The translations under genes were made by a program, and so were the position numbers. 64,000 nucleotides of DNA from Hyphomicrobium sp. (lineage in GTDB: Bacteria; Pseudomonadota; Alphaproteobacteria; Rhizobiales; Hyphomicrobiaceae), in contig NZ_JAIETU010000006.1 of assembly GCF_019744875.1 (NCBI RefSeq), forward strand, positions 310,001-374,000, in the 5' to 3' direction. Shown here one piece after another: positions 11,061-20,820 of this stretch. Positions within the stretch are counted from its first letter, which is position 1. Every line of letters begins with the position of its first letter. The notes beneath the pieces were generated by a model, which was not told the origin of the DNA, ran no database searches, and saw only the letters and a program-made list of their open reading frames with translations.

Positions 11061-12031
11061 CGGGATGCACTCCGAAGGACCATGAGAATGAAGGCGATGC
11101 CGCCTGCGAACTCGATGACGATGCTGAGGGCGGTGTCGAAGGCGAACAGGCGTTCCAGGACCAGTTGGCCGCCAATAAGCAGCAGCATGCCCGTGAGCGT
11201 CGCCAGGGGCAGCAGGACCGCGTGCTTCTCGCTGGCGCTGATCCGGTACGTGATGCTCGCGACCAGCAATCCGAAGAACATCGTCGGGCCGACCAGCGCC
11301 GTGGACACCGACACGAGTGTGGCGACGATGATCAGGACCTGAAACACGGTTTTCCTGTAGTCGACGCCGAGGGCGATGGCGCTCTCGCGGCCGAGATGCA
11401 ACACGTCGAACGTGCGCAGCTTGGATGCACCGTAGGCCGACACCGCGAGCACGGCCAGGGCGGCAATCGCGAGGACGCTGGTGTCGACGGTATTGAAGTT
11501 GGCGAACAGCCGATCCTGCAGGATGACGAACTCGTTCGGGGCCATGACGCGATGCAGAAGGCTCGACAGGCTGTTGAACAGCACGCCGAGCACCAGCCCG
11601 ACGAGGGCGACGAGATGCAGGCTTTGCGAGCGGCCTGAAAACAGCCACGCGTAGACGGCGGCGGAAAACCCGATCATCACCGTCACCTGCGCCAGGAACA
11701 GCGCGGAGTGCGGCAAAGCGGCCGTAGCACTGCTGCCGAGCGCGAACATGATCGTCGTCTGGATCAGGACATAGAGAGCGTCCAGCCCCATGATGGACGG
11801 CGTGAGAATGCGGTTCGTCGTGATGGTCTGAAACAGGATGGTGGAGACGGAGACTGCGTAGGCGACGAGCGCCATTGCGGCGAGCTTGGTGCCGCGAAAC
11901 GGCAGCACGAAGCTCCACGATCCCTTGGCGCCGAGCGTCATGAAGCCGATAGCCGCGAGCACCACCAGCGCGGACATTGCGAGAAGGAGCAAGGGCGCGC
12001 GGCGCCGCGTCGGATCAGGTGAGGCGGTCAT
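11057..12031 (-). CDS. Iron-siderophore ABC transporter permease (second)
   Basis: A 324-residue FecCD-family inner-membrane permease with eight or more hydrophobic segments. It resembles VctG/FatC-type proteins that pair with a second, non-identical permease. Characteristic stretches are ALVGPTMFFGLLVASITYR, where the coupling helix contacts the ATPase, and HLGRESAIALGVDYRK. It overlaps the neighbouring permease by 17 bases and the ATPase by four. The substrate is probably a catecholate or carboxylate ferric siderophore, judged from the family of the binding protein. Confidence 0.9.
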   Translation of the reverse strand: MTASPDPTRRRAPLLLLAMSALVVLAAIGFMTLGAKGSWSFVLPFRGTKLAAMALVAYAVSVSTILFQTITTNRILTPSIMGLDALYVLIQTTIMFALGSSATAALPHSALFLAQVTVMIGFSAAVYAWLFSGRSQSLHLVALVGLVLGVLFNSLSSLLHRVMAPNEFVILQDRLFANFNTVDTSVLAIAALAVLAVSAYGASKLRTFDVLHLGRESAIALGVDYRKTVFQVLIIVATLVSVSTALVGPTMFFGLLVASITYRISASEKHAVLLPLATLTGMLLLIGGQLVLERLFAFDTALSIVIEFAGGIAFILMVLRSASR

Positions 12032-12998
12032 GTTTGCGCAACAGCAAATAGAGGAACAGCCCGCTCGCGATGACGCCGAGCATCGTGCCGACCGGGATTT
12101 CGTAGGGCGCGTTCAGGATGCGGCCGGCGATGTCGCAGGCCAGGACCAGACCCGCCCCCAAGAGGGCCACCCAAGGCAGAGTGCGGCGGACGTTGTCGCC
12201 CATCGTGAGACTGACGAGGTTTGGAACGACCAGGCCGAGAAACGGGATCATGCCGGCGGTGACGATCACGACGGCCGTCGAGACGGAGACGATGATCAGG
12301 CCGAGTGTCAGGACGCTGCGGTACCTGAGGCCGAGGTTGGTCGAAATATTCTCGCCCAGTCCGGCGACGGTGAAGCGATCCGCGTAGACGTATGCCAGCA
12401 GCGTCATGCCGAGCGAGAGCCACAGCAACTCGTAGCGACCCCGCAGGATCATCGAAAAGTCGCCGTTGCTCCAGGACGCGAGCGATTGCATGAGGTCGTA
12501 GCGGTAGGCCAGGAAGCTTGCGGCCGCATTGATGACGCCGCCGAGCAGGATGCCGACCAGTGGCACGACGAGAGTGGACTGCAGGGGGACATCGCGCAGC
12601 ATCCGCATGAAGAACGCCGTGGTGAGAAATGCGAACGCGGCGGCGGCGGCGAGGCGGGCGGGGATGGATGCCTCCGGAAAGAGGAGCAGGACGATCAGAA
12701 AGCCCAGTTTGGCGGCTTCGGCCGTGCCGACCGTCGACGGCTCGGCAAAGCGATTGCGGACGAGCATCTGAAGGATGGATCCGGATGTCGCCATGGCGGC
12801 GCCAGCCAGGACGAGCGCGATGGTGCGCGGCAGGCGGCTTTCGATGAGGACCTGGACCTGCTCGTCGTTCCAGCCCGATCGCCACAGCTCACCGATCGAC
12901 ATGTCGGTCACGCCGACGAAGACGCTCCAGATGGCCAGGGCCGCCACAACGAGGACGCCGAGGGCGAAATGGGGCAGCACGGGGCAGGATTTCGCCAT
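12015..12998 (-). CDS. Iron-siderophore ABC transporter permease (first)
   Basis: A 327-residue FecCD-family permease of the VctD/FatD type. It has the family motif LPRTIALVLAGAAMATSG near residue 55, and GMIPFLGLVVPNLVSL for the coupling region. Its start codon abuts the stop of the upstream binding-protein gene with no gap. It should form a heterodimeric channel with the next permease. Confidence 0.92.
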   Translation of the reverse strand: MAKSCPVLPHFALGVLVVAALAIWSVFVGVTDMSIGELWRSGWNDEQVQVLIESRLPRTIALVLAGAAMATSGSILQMLVRNRFAEPSTVGTAEAAKLGFLIVLLLFPEASIPARLAAAAAFAFLTTAFFMRMLRDVPLQSTLVVPLVGILLGGVINAAASFLAYRYDLMQSLASWSNGDFSMILRGRYELLWLSLGMTLLAYVYADRFTVAGLGENISTNLGLRYRSVLTLGLIIVSVSTAVVIVTAGMIPFLGLVVPNLVSLTMGDNVRRTLPWVALLGAGLVLACDIAGRILNAPYEIPVGTMLGVIASGLFLYLLLRKHDRLT

Positions 12999-13952
12999 CT
13001 AGGGCTTGGCGCCGAGCGCGCCGGCGATCTGCATGGCGTTGTCCCGGAGAGAGACGAGGCCGCCGCCGATGAGGTACCAGCGCGTTGAATCGAGATAGAC
13101 GATCTGCTTTTTCTTCCACGCGGTCGTCCGCGCGACGAGCGCGTTGTCGAGCAGTTGTGCGGCGTGCTGCCCGCTCTGTCCGATGGCCGCGTCCCGGTCG
13201 ACGACGAACAGCCAATCCGGATTGGCCTTGAGGATCAGCTCGAACGACACGCCCTGGCCGTGGATCGCCGTGTCCAGCGTCGCGACGGCCGGGATCACGC
13301 CGAATTCGCTGTGCAGCGCGCCGAACCGCGATTGGGGGCCGTAGGCACTCAGGCGGCCGCCGGTGCTGAGGAGAATGAGGCCGCGGCCGGCGTCGCGCGC
13401 CTTGTCGCGCGCCGACTGGGCGGCGGCTTCGACCCCACCGATGGCGGTTTCGATCTCGGCCTCTTTGCCGAATATCTTGCCGAGCGTTCTGGCGTTGCGG
13501 AAGGAGCTCTCTAGAAACGCACCGTCGTCCGTCGTCAGGTCGATGGTCGGCGCGATGCGCGACAGCTCGCGGTACTTCGGCGACGAGCGCGCGGCGACGA
13601 TGATGAGGTCCGGTTGCGCGGCATTGATCGTCTCGTAGTCTGGTTCGAAGAGCGATCCGATCTTGAGGTACTTCGCGTCCCGGTACTTGGACAGGTGCTC
13701 TGGAATGTGCGTGCCGATGACGCCTGCCACCTCGACGCCGATGGCGTCGAGGGTTTCGAGGCTAGCGAGGTCGAGCGTGAAAACCTTCCGGGGCCTCTCA
13801 GGCAGGACAGTCTCGCCCTGCGCGTGGGTGACGACGATCGGCTCGGCGCGGGAGAGGGCGGGCTGAACGATCAGGCAGACGGCGAGCGCGAGGCAAGCGG
13901 CGATCCCTTGGCCGGGCGTGGTGCGTGTGGCGGCGGGATTGCGAGGGCGCAC
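12999..13952 (-). CDS. Siderophore-binding periplasmic protein (YclQ/CeuE/FatB type)
   Basis: A 317-residue class III solute-binding protein. The N-terminus has a hydrophobic signal segment (about 15-37) ending SRAEP. I see no clear lipobox Cys, so it is probably soluble rather than a lipoprotein. The family pattern RPRKVFTLDLASLETLDAIGV and the phrase PDLIIVAARSSPKY match binding proteins for petrobactin- or enterobactin-like ferric catecholates. The start is GTG at 13952 with AAAGGA upstream. First gene of the four-gene import operon; the ligand itself is not determinable here. Confidence 0.9.
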   Translation of the reverse strand: MRPRNPAATRTTPGQGIAACLALAVCLIVQPALSRAEPIVVTHAQGETVLPERPRKVFTLDLASLETLDAIGVEVAGVIGTHIPEHLSKYRDAKYLKIGSLFEPDYETINAAQPDLIIVAARSSPKYRELSRIAPTIDLTTDDGAFLESSFRNARTLGKIFGKEAEIETAIGGVEAAAQSARDKARDAGRGLILLSTGGRLSAYGPQSRFGALHSEFGVIPAVATLDTAIHGQGVSFELILKANPDWLFVVDRDAAIGQSGQHAAQLLDNALVARTTAWKKKQIVYLDSTRWYLIGGGLVSLRDNAMQIAGALGAKP

Positions 13953-14157
13953 GCGTTGTCCTTTGCTCCGGTTGATTGCGCTGGCGGCGGCGCGCGGCTG
14001 GTGCGTGGCAACTTATAAACTGGACAATGAGAGTCAAGGTTGTGGCGGAATAGTCGATCGGGAATGTAGTAGTGCCCGTTTCGCCGGTTCATGGGGACGC
14101 GCGGCGGTGTTGTTGTCTATCAGGGCTCAAGAAAATTGTGGCACCGGGAGAGGCCAG

Positions 14158-14448
14158 ATGCACGTCGCTGAAGCTCAGGTTAGGTCGGAGCGCGCCAGCC
14201 GCTACCTCGTACAGCTTTGCAAGCATTTCTCGCATAAGACGCCTGCGGACTACGATCAGGTGCGCGGTCAGGTCGATTTCCAGCCAGGCTTGTGCGTGAT
14301 GCACGCCGCAGGCGACCAGTTGACGCTCCGCTGCGAAGCGTCGAGCGAGCTCGATCTTCACCGGGTCAAGGACATCGTGGCCGGTCACCTCGTTCGCTTC
14401 GCGGCGCAAGAGGAGCTTGCGGTGATCTGGAGCGATGGCGCCAAGTAG
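14158..14448 (+). CDS. DUF2218 family protein
   Basis: A 96-residue small cytoplasmic protein matching the DUF2218 pattern: an N-terminal ARA-like Ser/Arg segment, then LCKHFSHKTP, and a C-terminal domain ending RFAAQEELAVIW. The function is unknown. In many proteobacteria it is encoded beside siderophore uptake or siderophore-interacting ferric reductase genes, as here. The ATG at 14158 is chosen over a longer frame from 13918 because GGGAGAGG lies just upstream and the family is about 95 residues long. Divergent from the import operon. Confidence 0.85.
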   Translation: MHVAEAQVRSERASRYLVQLCKHFSHKTPADYDQVRGQVDFQPGLCVMHAAGDQLTLRCEASSELDLHRVKDIVAGHLVRFAAQEELAVIWSDGAK

Positions 14449-14566
14449 CGAGGTGAATGACGCGCTTGCGCGTTACCGTGTAGAGGCATTACAGGTCTGG
14501 CGACGATCCTGACAGTCCCATCGCGCCCGCGGCGCGCCCAAGCAGCGTTCGGACAAGCCTTCTGCC

Positions 14567-16303
14567 ATGACGGAAACCCGACCGCTTCTCGCTCGCTTCT
14601 TCTCCTATTACCGGCCCTACAAGGCCTTGTTCATTCTGGATTTTGGCTGCGCGGTTGCGGCCGGATTGCTTCAGCTTAGCTTTCCGCTGGCGGTCAAATA
14701 CTTTGTCGACGAGCTGCTTCCGGGCCAGAACTGGGGGCTGCTGCTGGCGTGCGCGGCGGCTCTTCTCGCCGTCTACGTGGCGAATGCCGGGCTGATGGCC
14801 ATCGTGACGTACTGGGGGCATGCGCTGGGTGTCGGCATCGAAACCGACATGCGCGCCGAGGCTTTCGATCACCTCCAGAAGTTGTCGTTCCGCTTCTACG
14901 ACAATGCGCAGACGGGGCAACTGATCACACACGTGACGAAGGATCTGGAGGAGGTCGGCGAGATCGCCCACCACGGCCCGGAAGACCTGTTCATCGCCGT
15001 GATGACATTTATCGGCGCCTTTCTGATGATGTTCACGGTGCATTGGAAACTGGCGCTGATCAGCGCCGCCATCGTGCCGTTCATGGCGTGGCTGACGGCG
15101 CGCTACGGTTCGCGCATGACGCAGAATTGGGAGAAGCTGTTCCGGCAAGTCGGAAACTTCAACACGCGCATCGGCGAGAGCGTTGGCGGGATCCGCGTCG
15201 TCAAGGCGTTCGGCAACGAGGATCACGAGCGCCGGCTGTTTGCACGCGACAATGAGGGCTACAAGAAAACCAAGCTCGACGCTTATGCCTACATGGCCGC
15301 GAGTGTGACGCTGAGCTATCTCGGCACGCGGCTCGTGCAGCTGATCGTGATGGTGGCGGGCGCCTGGTTCGTCCTCTCGGGTGAATTGAGCTACGGCGGC
15401 CTGATCGGGTTCATCCTGCTGATCGACGTGTTCGTGCGCCCCATCGACAAGATCACCTCGGTTCTCGAAAGCTACCCGAAGGGGATTGCGGGGTTCCGCC
15501 GCTATACGCGGCTGCTGGACACGGTGCCGGACATCGCGGACAAGCCGGGCGCCGCCATCGCGGGCCGCTTCAAGGGCGAGATCGTCTTCAAGGACGTGAG
15601 CTTCAGCTACTCCGGCGATCGCACGATCATATCGGGTCTCAACCTTACGATCGAAGCGGGCGCGACCGTGGCGCTCGTCGGGCCGTCTGGCGCGGGCAAG
15701 ACGACGATCTGCTCTCTGCTGCCGCGGTTCTATGAAATCGATGCCGGGGCGATCACAATCGACGGTGTCGATATCCGCGACGTGACGCAAGCCTCACTCA
15801 GGGCCCAGATCGGCATCGTGCAGCAGGATGTGTTCCTGTTCGGCGGGTCGATCCGCGACAACATCCTCTATGGAAATCTGGAAGCGACGGACGCCGAAGT
15901 GACCGAAGCGGTTCGGCGCGCCAAGCTCGACGCGCTGGTGGCGGACCTGCCGCTCGGGCTCGATACCATCGTCGGCGAGCGCGGCATCAAGCTGTCCGGC
16001 GAGCAGAAGCAACGCGTTGCCATCGCCCGCATATTTCTCAAGAATCCGCCCATTCTCATTCTCGACGAGGCGACGTCGGCGCTCGATACGGTCACGGAAT
16101 CCGCGATCCAGCAGTCGCTTGCGGAACTGGCGACGGGCCGCACCTCCTTGATCATCGCGCACCGGCTGGCGACCATCCAGCATGCGGACCGGATCGTGGT
16201 CGTCGATGAAACGGGAATTGTCGAGCAGGGCAGCCCCCGGAGCCTTCTCGAGGCCCGCGGAGCCTATGCACGCCTGCACGGAAGCCAGTTTTCGGACCGG
16301 TGA
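14567..16303 (+). CDS. ABC exporter, fused permease-ATPase
   Basis: A 578-residue MsbA-like half transporter: six-helix membrane domain (about 20-315) and nucleotide-binding domain (about 340-570). Walker A is GPSGAGKTT (about 372), the Q-loop IVQQDVFLFGGS, Walker B ILILDEATSALD and the H-loop IIAHRLAT. The signature is LSGEQ (476-480) instead of LSGGQ, an acidic change at the fourth position. It lies between siderophore import genes, so siderophore or lipid export is a reasonable guess, but it could also carry an unrelated substrate. A functional transporter would be a homodimer. Confidence 0.88.
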   Translation: MTETRPLLARFFSYYRPYKALFILDFGCAVAAGLLQLSFPLAVKYFVDELLPGQNWGLLLACAAALLAVYVANAGLMAIVTYWGHALGVGIETDMRAEAFDHLQKLSFRFYDNAQTGQLITHVTKDLEEVGEIAHHGPEDLFIAVMTFIGAFLMMFTVHWKLALISAAIVPFMAWLTARYGSRMTQNWEKLFRQVGNFNTRIGESVGGIRVVKAFGNEDHERRLFARDNEGYKKTKLDAYAYMAASVTLSYLGTRLVQLIVMVAGAWFVLSGELSYGGLIGFILLIDVFVRPIDKITSVLESYPKGIAGFRRYTRLLDTVPDIADKPGAAIAGRFKGEIVFKDVSFSYSGDRTIISGLNLTIEAGATVALVGPSGAGKTTICSLLPRFYEIDAGAITIDGVDIRDVTQASLRAQIGIVQQDVFLFGGSIRDNILYGNLEATDAEVTEAVRRAKLDALVADLPLGLDTIVGERGIKLSGEQKQRVAIARIFLKNPPILILDEATSALDTVTESAIQQSLAELATGRTSLIIAHRLATIQHADRIVVVDETGIVEQGSPRSLLEARGAYARLHGSQFSDR

Positions 16304-16392
16304 CGGCTTGAGTGTACGATGGCCCGTGGGCAAACTGTCGCCCGGCTGCCGGGCCGGAGCGCCACAAGTGTTTGATCCAAGTGGCTTTCTGT

Positions 16393-16410
16393 TGTAATAT
16401 GTACTGTAAT
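16393..16410 (+). repeat. Direct repeat TGTAAT x2 upstream of rpiR-type gene
   Basis: TGTAAT occurs at 16393-16398 and 16405-16410, a 12-base period, in a locally AT-rich stretch 37 bases before the regulator start. It could be part of the promoter or an autoregulatory site. There is no independent support. Confidence 0.3.
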
Positions 16411-16446
16411 CGTCAACAATGTAGCAGTGATGAAGGCGGCGCTGAC

Positions 16447-17313
16447 ATGTCGGCCGTAGGCAAGCCCCACGATAAGCTGAGCGACCGCATTCGCGTCCGC
16501 GGGCGCGAGATGTCGCCGTCGCTCGCGCGCGTGCTCGCGTACATCGATACGCACCGCCATGAGGTCATGACGCAGTCGGCCATGGAACTCGCGGCCGCGA
16601 TCGGGACGTCGGACGCGACCGTGGTGCGGGCGGTTCAGGCGGCAGGCTTCCATGGGCTGCGGGAGCTGCGGCAAGCGCTGGCCACGGCTCTCGGGTCCGG
16701 CCAGACGCCGATCGATACGCTGACGCGCACGTTCGCCTCCATCAAGGAGCGTTCGGCGAGCGCTGTCGACCAGGTGTTCGACGACCATCGCGAAACGTTC
16801 GCGGCACTTCAGACCGAAGAGGCGCGCGCGCGCATACTGGAGGCGATCCAGTGTCTCTCGCCGGCAAACCGCGTGGGTGTGTTCGGCGGCGGCGCAACGG
16901 CGTTTCTTGGGCGATATCTTGCGCTTTGCCTCAACCAGATCGGCCGGCCGACGGCCGTGTTCGACGGCTACATGGCGCCGCTTCCGGAGCAGCTTCTGGA
17001 CATGGGCGATGTCGACGCCGTCATCATGCTCGCGTTCGGAGGGCCCTATAAAGAAGCGCTGTCGACGATCGCCGAGGCGCGGCGCTTCCGGGTGCCGATC
17101 GTGCTGATCACCAACTCCAAGGAGCAGGCCCTGACGCGCCACGCGACGGTCGTCGTGCCGGTCACGTGCAGCCTGTCGGGCCGCGCCATCATCCACGGCG
17201 CGACGCTGGTCTGTCTCGAAGCCATCATTCTCGGCATGGTGACGGACAGCCAGCCCAAGACGATGTCCACCCTCGAGCGGCTGGGGGCGCTTCGCCGGTC
17301 CGTCTACAAGTAG
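16447..17313 (+). CDS. RpiR/MurR family transcriptional regulator
   Basis: A 288-residue DNA-binding regulator with an N-terminal HTH_6 domain (about 10-85; helix phrase SAMELAAAIGTSDATVVRAVQ) and a C-terminal SIS sugar-phosphate-binding domain (about 125-260; VGVFGGGATAFL and PIVLITNS). The ATG at 16447 has a GAAGG site upstream and gives the normal family length. It sits directly before the TonB receptor. RpiR members beside siderophore receptors are common in Hyphomicrobiales genomes, so local control of iron-chelate uptake is inferred. The effector is unknown. Confidence 0.88.
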   Translation: MSAVGKPHDKLSDRIRVRGREMSPSLARVLAYIDTHRHEVMTQSAMELAAAIGTSDATVVRAVQAAGFHGLRELRQALATALGSGQTPIDTLTRTFASIKERSASAVDQVFDDHRETFAALQTEEARARILEAIQCLSPANRVGVFGGGATAFLGRYLALCLNQIGRPTAVFDGYMAPLPEQLLDMGDVDAVIMLAFGGPYKEALSTIAEARRFRVPIVLITNSKEQALTRHATVVVPVTCSLSGRAIIHGATLVCLEAIILGMVTDSQPKTMSTLERLGALRRSVYK

Positions 17314-17527
17314 CGGACGTGTCTATTTTGCATCGGGCGGGACTTTTCAACGAAGCCGCTCACGAATTTATTTACTACTACAGTCAGCAATCAAAATCTG
17401 CTCCCGCACTAGCCAGCCAGTGACCGACCAGCAGGTCGGCGCGAGCCAGCCCGGGCTTTTGGGCTGGAGCGCCCGCAGCTGCATCTGTGGGCGCTTCGGT
17501 GCCCGCTCGACTTTGGGGGATGATTTT

Positions 17528-19612
17528 ATGCGTGACGTCAGTAAGGCCGCTGCTCGATCGACAAGGTTGGTTGCGAGCGCGGTGGTTTCGTGCGGACTGA
17601 GCTGTGGTGCAGCGTTCGCGCAAGAGAGCGCGGCGGAACCGGCCGCCGAGCTGCCGCCGCTGCAGGTGACGGCAAAGCAAGGCAAAAAGAAGAAGGCCGC
17701 CGTTGCCAAACCGGCGGCGGTCAGCGCGCCTGCGGAAGCTGCGCCCGCGCCGGTGCAGCCTGTCGAGGGCACAAAGGTGTCGGGTGAGCCGCGGATCGGC
17801 ACGAACACGACCAACATCACGTCCCAGGATCTCGCACGCATCAATGCGACCGACGTCCAGGACGTGTTCTCGGGCCAGCCCGGCATCATCGTCGGCAGCT
17901 CGATCCCCATGTCGCAGAAGGTCTACGTCAACGGCATCGAGGAGACGAACCTCGCGGTCACGGTGGACGGGGCGACCCAGAACAACAAAGTGTTTCACCA
18001 CAGCGCGACGAACTTCGTGGATCCGTCGCTGTTGAAGGCGGTGCGCGTCGATGCAGGCGTTGCGCCGGCCGATGCCGGGTTCGGCGCTCTCGCGGGCTCC
18101 ATCGCCTACGAGACAAAGGATGTCGGCGATCTTCTCGACCGCGACGGCTTCGGCGGCTTCTCGAAAAACCAGTTCAACACCAACGGCGATGTGTTCACCA
18201 ACAACATTGCGGCCTACGGCATGTCGAAGGGGTTCGAGATTCTCGGCTCCTTCAACATCGGTCGCGGCAACGAGTTCGAAGCCGGCGACGGAAGCATGGT
18301 TCCGGGAACGGAAACGCACTTCGAGAGCGGTCTCGGCAAACTCGCCTATCAGGCGCCGAGCGGCGACAGGTTTGAGGTGAGCCATGATTTCCTCAGCGAC
18401 GACGCCTTGCGGCCCTACCGCGCCAATTTCGTCTACAACGTCGGGCTCGAGCCGGTGGTCGTGCCCTACGACATCAACCGGCAGACGACGGTCTTCAACT
18501 ACAGCGATGCAACTCCGCAGGGGTGGTGGGATCCGAAGATCGTTCTCGCTCACAGCAAGACGAGCGTCGACAAGCCATTTGTCCATCCGCGCCGCCCGAA
18601 CTTCATCACGCCTATTTACGGCGATGCTGAATCGTTCAACGGCAAGTTCGAGAACAAGTTCTCATTCGCCAACGGCAACGTCATTGCGGGTGTCGATTTC
18701 GTAGACAGCGAAACCGCCATCGCCTTCGATCTCGAATCTTACCGGGAGAAGAGCACCGTGGTGGGCGGGTATGCGCAGGCCAGGCTGGAGCCTGTGAAGG
18801 GAACCCGCGTCTCGTTCGGCGGGCGCTCCGACCACCAGGAGTTCACCGGCATCGACCAGACGAAATGGAACGACAGTGGCCTGAGCGGCAACGTCTCGGC
18901 CGAGCAGGATCTGTTCGGGCGCTTCCTGACCGCGAAAGCAGGCTACTCGCATATCTGGGCGGGCGTCGCACTGGAAGAAGCCTATACGGTCGACGTGATG
19001 ACCTATAACGGCAACCTTGCAGCCGCGATTGCCGACAACTACACGGCGGGGCTGGTGGCGCGTTACGGCGGCTGGACCTTCGACGGCACGGTTTTCCGAA
19101 CGGAAATCGCGGACGCACGCGTCAAGGCGCTTCTGCACGACGTTGAAACCGAGGGCTTTGAACTCGGGGCGCGCTACGATTGGAGCGCCGGCTTCCTTCG
19201 GGTTGCCTACGCGAACATCGATGCTTCGATCGACGGCAAGCCGGCCGATGCCTACAACGGCTACTACCTGACCACGCCGGTGGGCGAACGGATCACGATC
19301 ACGGGCGTTCATACGTTCGTGGGCACGGGGTTCACCGTCGGCGCGGATGCGGTCATCGCTCCGTCCTACGATCGCGTTGCGGCGGGCAGCGGGCCCCTTC
19401 CGGCTTACGAGGTGTTCAACGCGTTCGTGGAGTACAAGCCTCAGGTTCCGTTCGATCTGACGCTGCGTCTCGACGTTCGCAACATTCTCGACGAGATGTA
19501 CGCCGACCGGGCAAGCTACGGGCAGGAGTGGCTCAACGATCCGCTCGATCCGACCGTGCCGCTGTTCGAGCCGGGCCGGTCGTTCCTGCTGACGGCAACG
19601 TCCAAGTTCTGA
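17528..19612 (+). CDS. TonB-dependent outer-membrane receptor
   Basis: A 694-residue gated barrel for ferric chelate uptake. The signal peptide spans about residues 1-31 (ending AAFA-QES). A TonB-box-like ELPPLQVTA follows, then a Lys/Ala/Pro-rich linker. The plug domain (about 90-215) contains KVYVNGIEETN and VDGATQNN, and a 22-strand barrel ends in the outer-membrane C-terminal Phe (SKF). The ATG at 17528 is preferred because it begins the signal peptide and follows GGGGGA; an upstream in-frame GTG at 17420 would add 36 residues with no signal character. The plug pattern resembles the heme/siderophore class, so the exact ligand is open. Probably partners the ABC importer at 10.3-14 kb. Confidence 0.9.
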   Translation: MRDVSKAAARSTRLVASAVVSCGLSCGAAFAQESAAEPAAELPPLQVTAKQGKKKKAAVAKPAAVSAPAEAAPAPVQPVEGTKVSGEPRIGTNTTNITSQDLARINATDVQDVFSGQPGIIVGSSIPMSQKVYVNGIEETNLAVTVDGATQNNKVFHHSATNFVDPSLLKAVRVDAGVAPADAGFGALAGSIAYETKDVGDLLDRDGFGGFSKNQFNTNGDVFTNNIAAYGMSKGFEILGSFNIGRGNEFEAGDGSMVPGTETHFESGLGKLAYQAPSGDRFEVSHDFLSDDALRPYRANFVYNVGLEPVVVPYDINRQTTVFNYSDATPQGWWDPKIVLAHSKTSVDKPFVHPRRPNFITPIYGDAESFNGKFENKFSFANGNVIAGVDFVDSETAIAFDLESYREKSTVVGGYAQARLEPVKGTRVSFGGRSDHQEFTGIDQTKWNDSGLSGNVSAEQDLFGRFLTAKAGYSHIWAGVALEEAYTVDVMTYNGNLAAAIADNYTAGLVARYGGWTFDGTVFRTEIADARVKALLHDVETEGFELGARYDWSAGFLRVAYANIDASIDGKPADAYNGYYLTTPVGERITITGVHTFVGTGFTVGADAVIAPSYDRVAAGSGPLPAYEVFNAFVEYKPQVPFDLTLRLDVRNILDEMYADRASYGQEWLNDPLDPTVPLFEPGRSFLLTATSKF

Positions 19613-19621
19613 TCAAGCTCT

Positions 19622-19654
19622 CCGGCGAGGCGCGCGCTTCGCTCGTCTCGCCGG
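19622..19654 (+). other. Hairpin after the TonB receptor gene
   Basis: Perfect eight-base inverted repeat CCGGCGAG/CTCGCCGG with a 17-base loop, ten bases after the stop. No T-run follows, so it is at best a weak or factor-assisted terminator. The remaining sequence to 19862 shows nothing I recognise. Confidence 0.35.
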
Positions 19655-19862
19655 GGGCAGTCGATGCCTCCGGCGGTGCGCGCGGGCGGCTGTTCGTGAT
19701 GCCCTGCATCTGTGTCCTCGGCATCGCGGTTTAGCGGTGTCGAAGGCAGGATGCCGGGTAGTTTTGGGGTGGTCAGTCGAGTCAGCGCTGCCAGCCTTCC
19801 CTCCACTCAATTGTGCCGGCGGAGCGCATCGCGTTTGGGTGACGCCTCCACGCGAGCGGAGC

Positions 19863-20780
19863 TTACTTGGGAGTGGAGGAGCGCGTTGCCAATGGTCTCT
19901 GACGCGCGGAGAGATGATCCAGGAATGCATTGCCGATGCGACTGCCGGTGCGATTCCTGTGGCGCAAGGCATGGAACTCGCGCTCGGGTAACTTAAACGG
20001 GACGTGATGCAGGAGCCCCGCTTCGATCGCGGCGGCGGCGACGGATGCTGAAATCGCGGTCACGCCGAGGCCGGCCTCGACAGCCGCGCGGACTGCCTCA
20101 TTGGAAGGCAGCTCCATCACCACGCGCAGGTCTTTTGCGGCAATTCCGAGTTCCCGCATCGCGCCCTCGAACGCCGACCGCGTGCCCGATCCACGCTCAC
20201 GCAGTACCCAGTCTGCATCGGTCAGGGTGCGAACGGAGGGCTTTCCGCGCGCCGCCCAAGCGTGGTTGGTCGAGGCGACCAGGACCAACTGATCGCGGGC
20301 GACGAAAATGTTTTCGAGCGTCTCGTTCTCGACCTTGCCTTCCACGAAGCCGAGCTCCGCGAGCCCCGTTTCCATGGCCTCGGCGACCTGGGCCGTATTG
20401 CCGATCGTCAGGCGTATCTCGATGCGGGGATGGGCGCGCCGGAAGCTGACCAGATGCCTTGGGAGCCAGTAGCCGGCGATGGTCTGGCTGGCGTGCACGG
20501 CAAGCGTTCCGCGTTCGAGCTGGCCGAACTCGTTCAAAGTCAGCTCGGCGTGCTCGACTTGCGCCAGGATGTTTCGCGCTTCGATCAGGAACGTCCTGCC
20601 CGCTTCCGTCAGCTCGATCCGCCGTCCGATGCGGTCGAACAGCTTCGTATCGTAGCGGGCTTCGAGCGCCGCGATGGCGTGGCTGGCCGCCGATTGCGCG
20701 AGGTTCAGGGCGTTGGCCGCCTGCGTGACATGCTGCCGCTCGGCGACGGCCACAAAAATCCGGAGTTGCTCCAGCGTCAT
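19863..20780 (-). CDS. LysR-type transcriptional regulator
   Basis: A 305-residue regulator: winged helix-turn-helix (1-60; TLEQLRIFVAVAERQHVTQAA) and a periplasmic-binding-like effector domain (about 90-300; LAVHASQTIAGYWLP and LRERGSGTRSAFE). The RERGSGTR motif is shared with CysB/CbbR-like members that sense small anions or metabolites. It is divergent from two small ORFs and a TDT exporter, the usual LysR arrangement in which it regulates its neighbour. Two inverted repeats lie in the shared promoter. Confidence 0.92.
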   Translation of the reverse strand: MTLEQLRIFVAVAERQHVTQAANALNLAQSAASHAIAALEARYDTKLFDRIGRRIELTEAGRTFLIEARNILAQVEHAELTLNEFGQLERGTLAVHASQTIAGYWLPRHLVSFRRAHPRIEIRLTIGNTAQVAEAMETGLAELGFVEGKVENETLENIFVARDQLVLVASTNHAWAARGKPSVRTLTDADWVLRERGSGTRSAFEGAMRELGIAAKDLRVVMELPSNEAVRAAVEAGLGVTAISASVAAAAIEAGLLHHVPFKLPEREFHALRHRNRTGSRIGNAFLDHLSARQRPLATRSSTPK

Positions 20781-20820
20781 GTCCGGCCCGTTCTCTGGTT
20801 TGCCCCATAAATCTGTAAAT

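Noticed and set aside
13953-14157. Iron-regulator (Fur, RirA or Irr) box between the import operon and DUF2218 gene
   Set aside because: I looked for TGA-N9-TCA and TTTAGAA-type dyads and did not find a convincing match.
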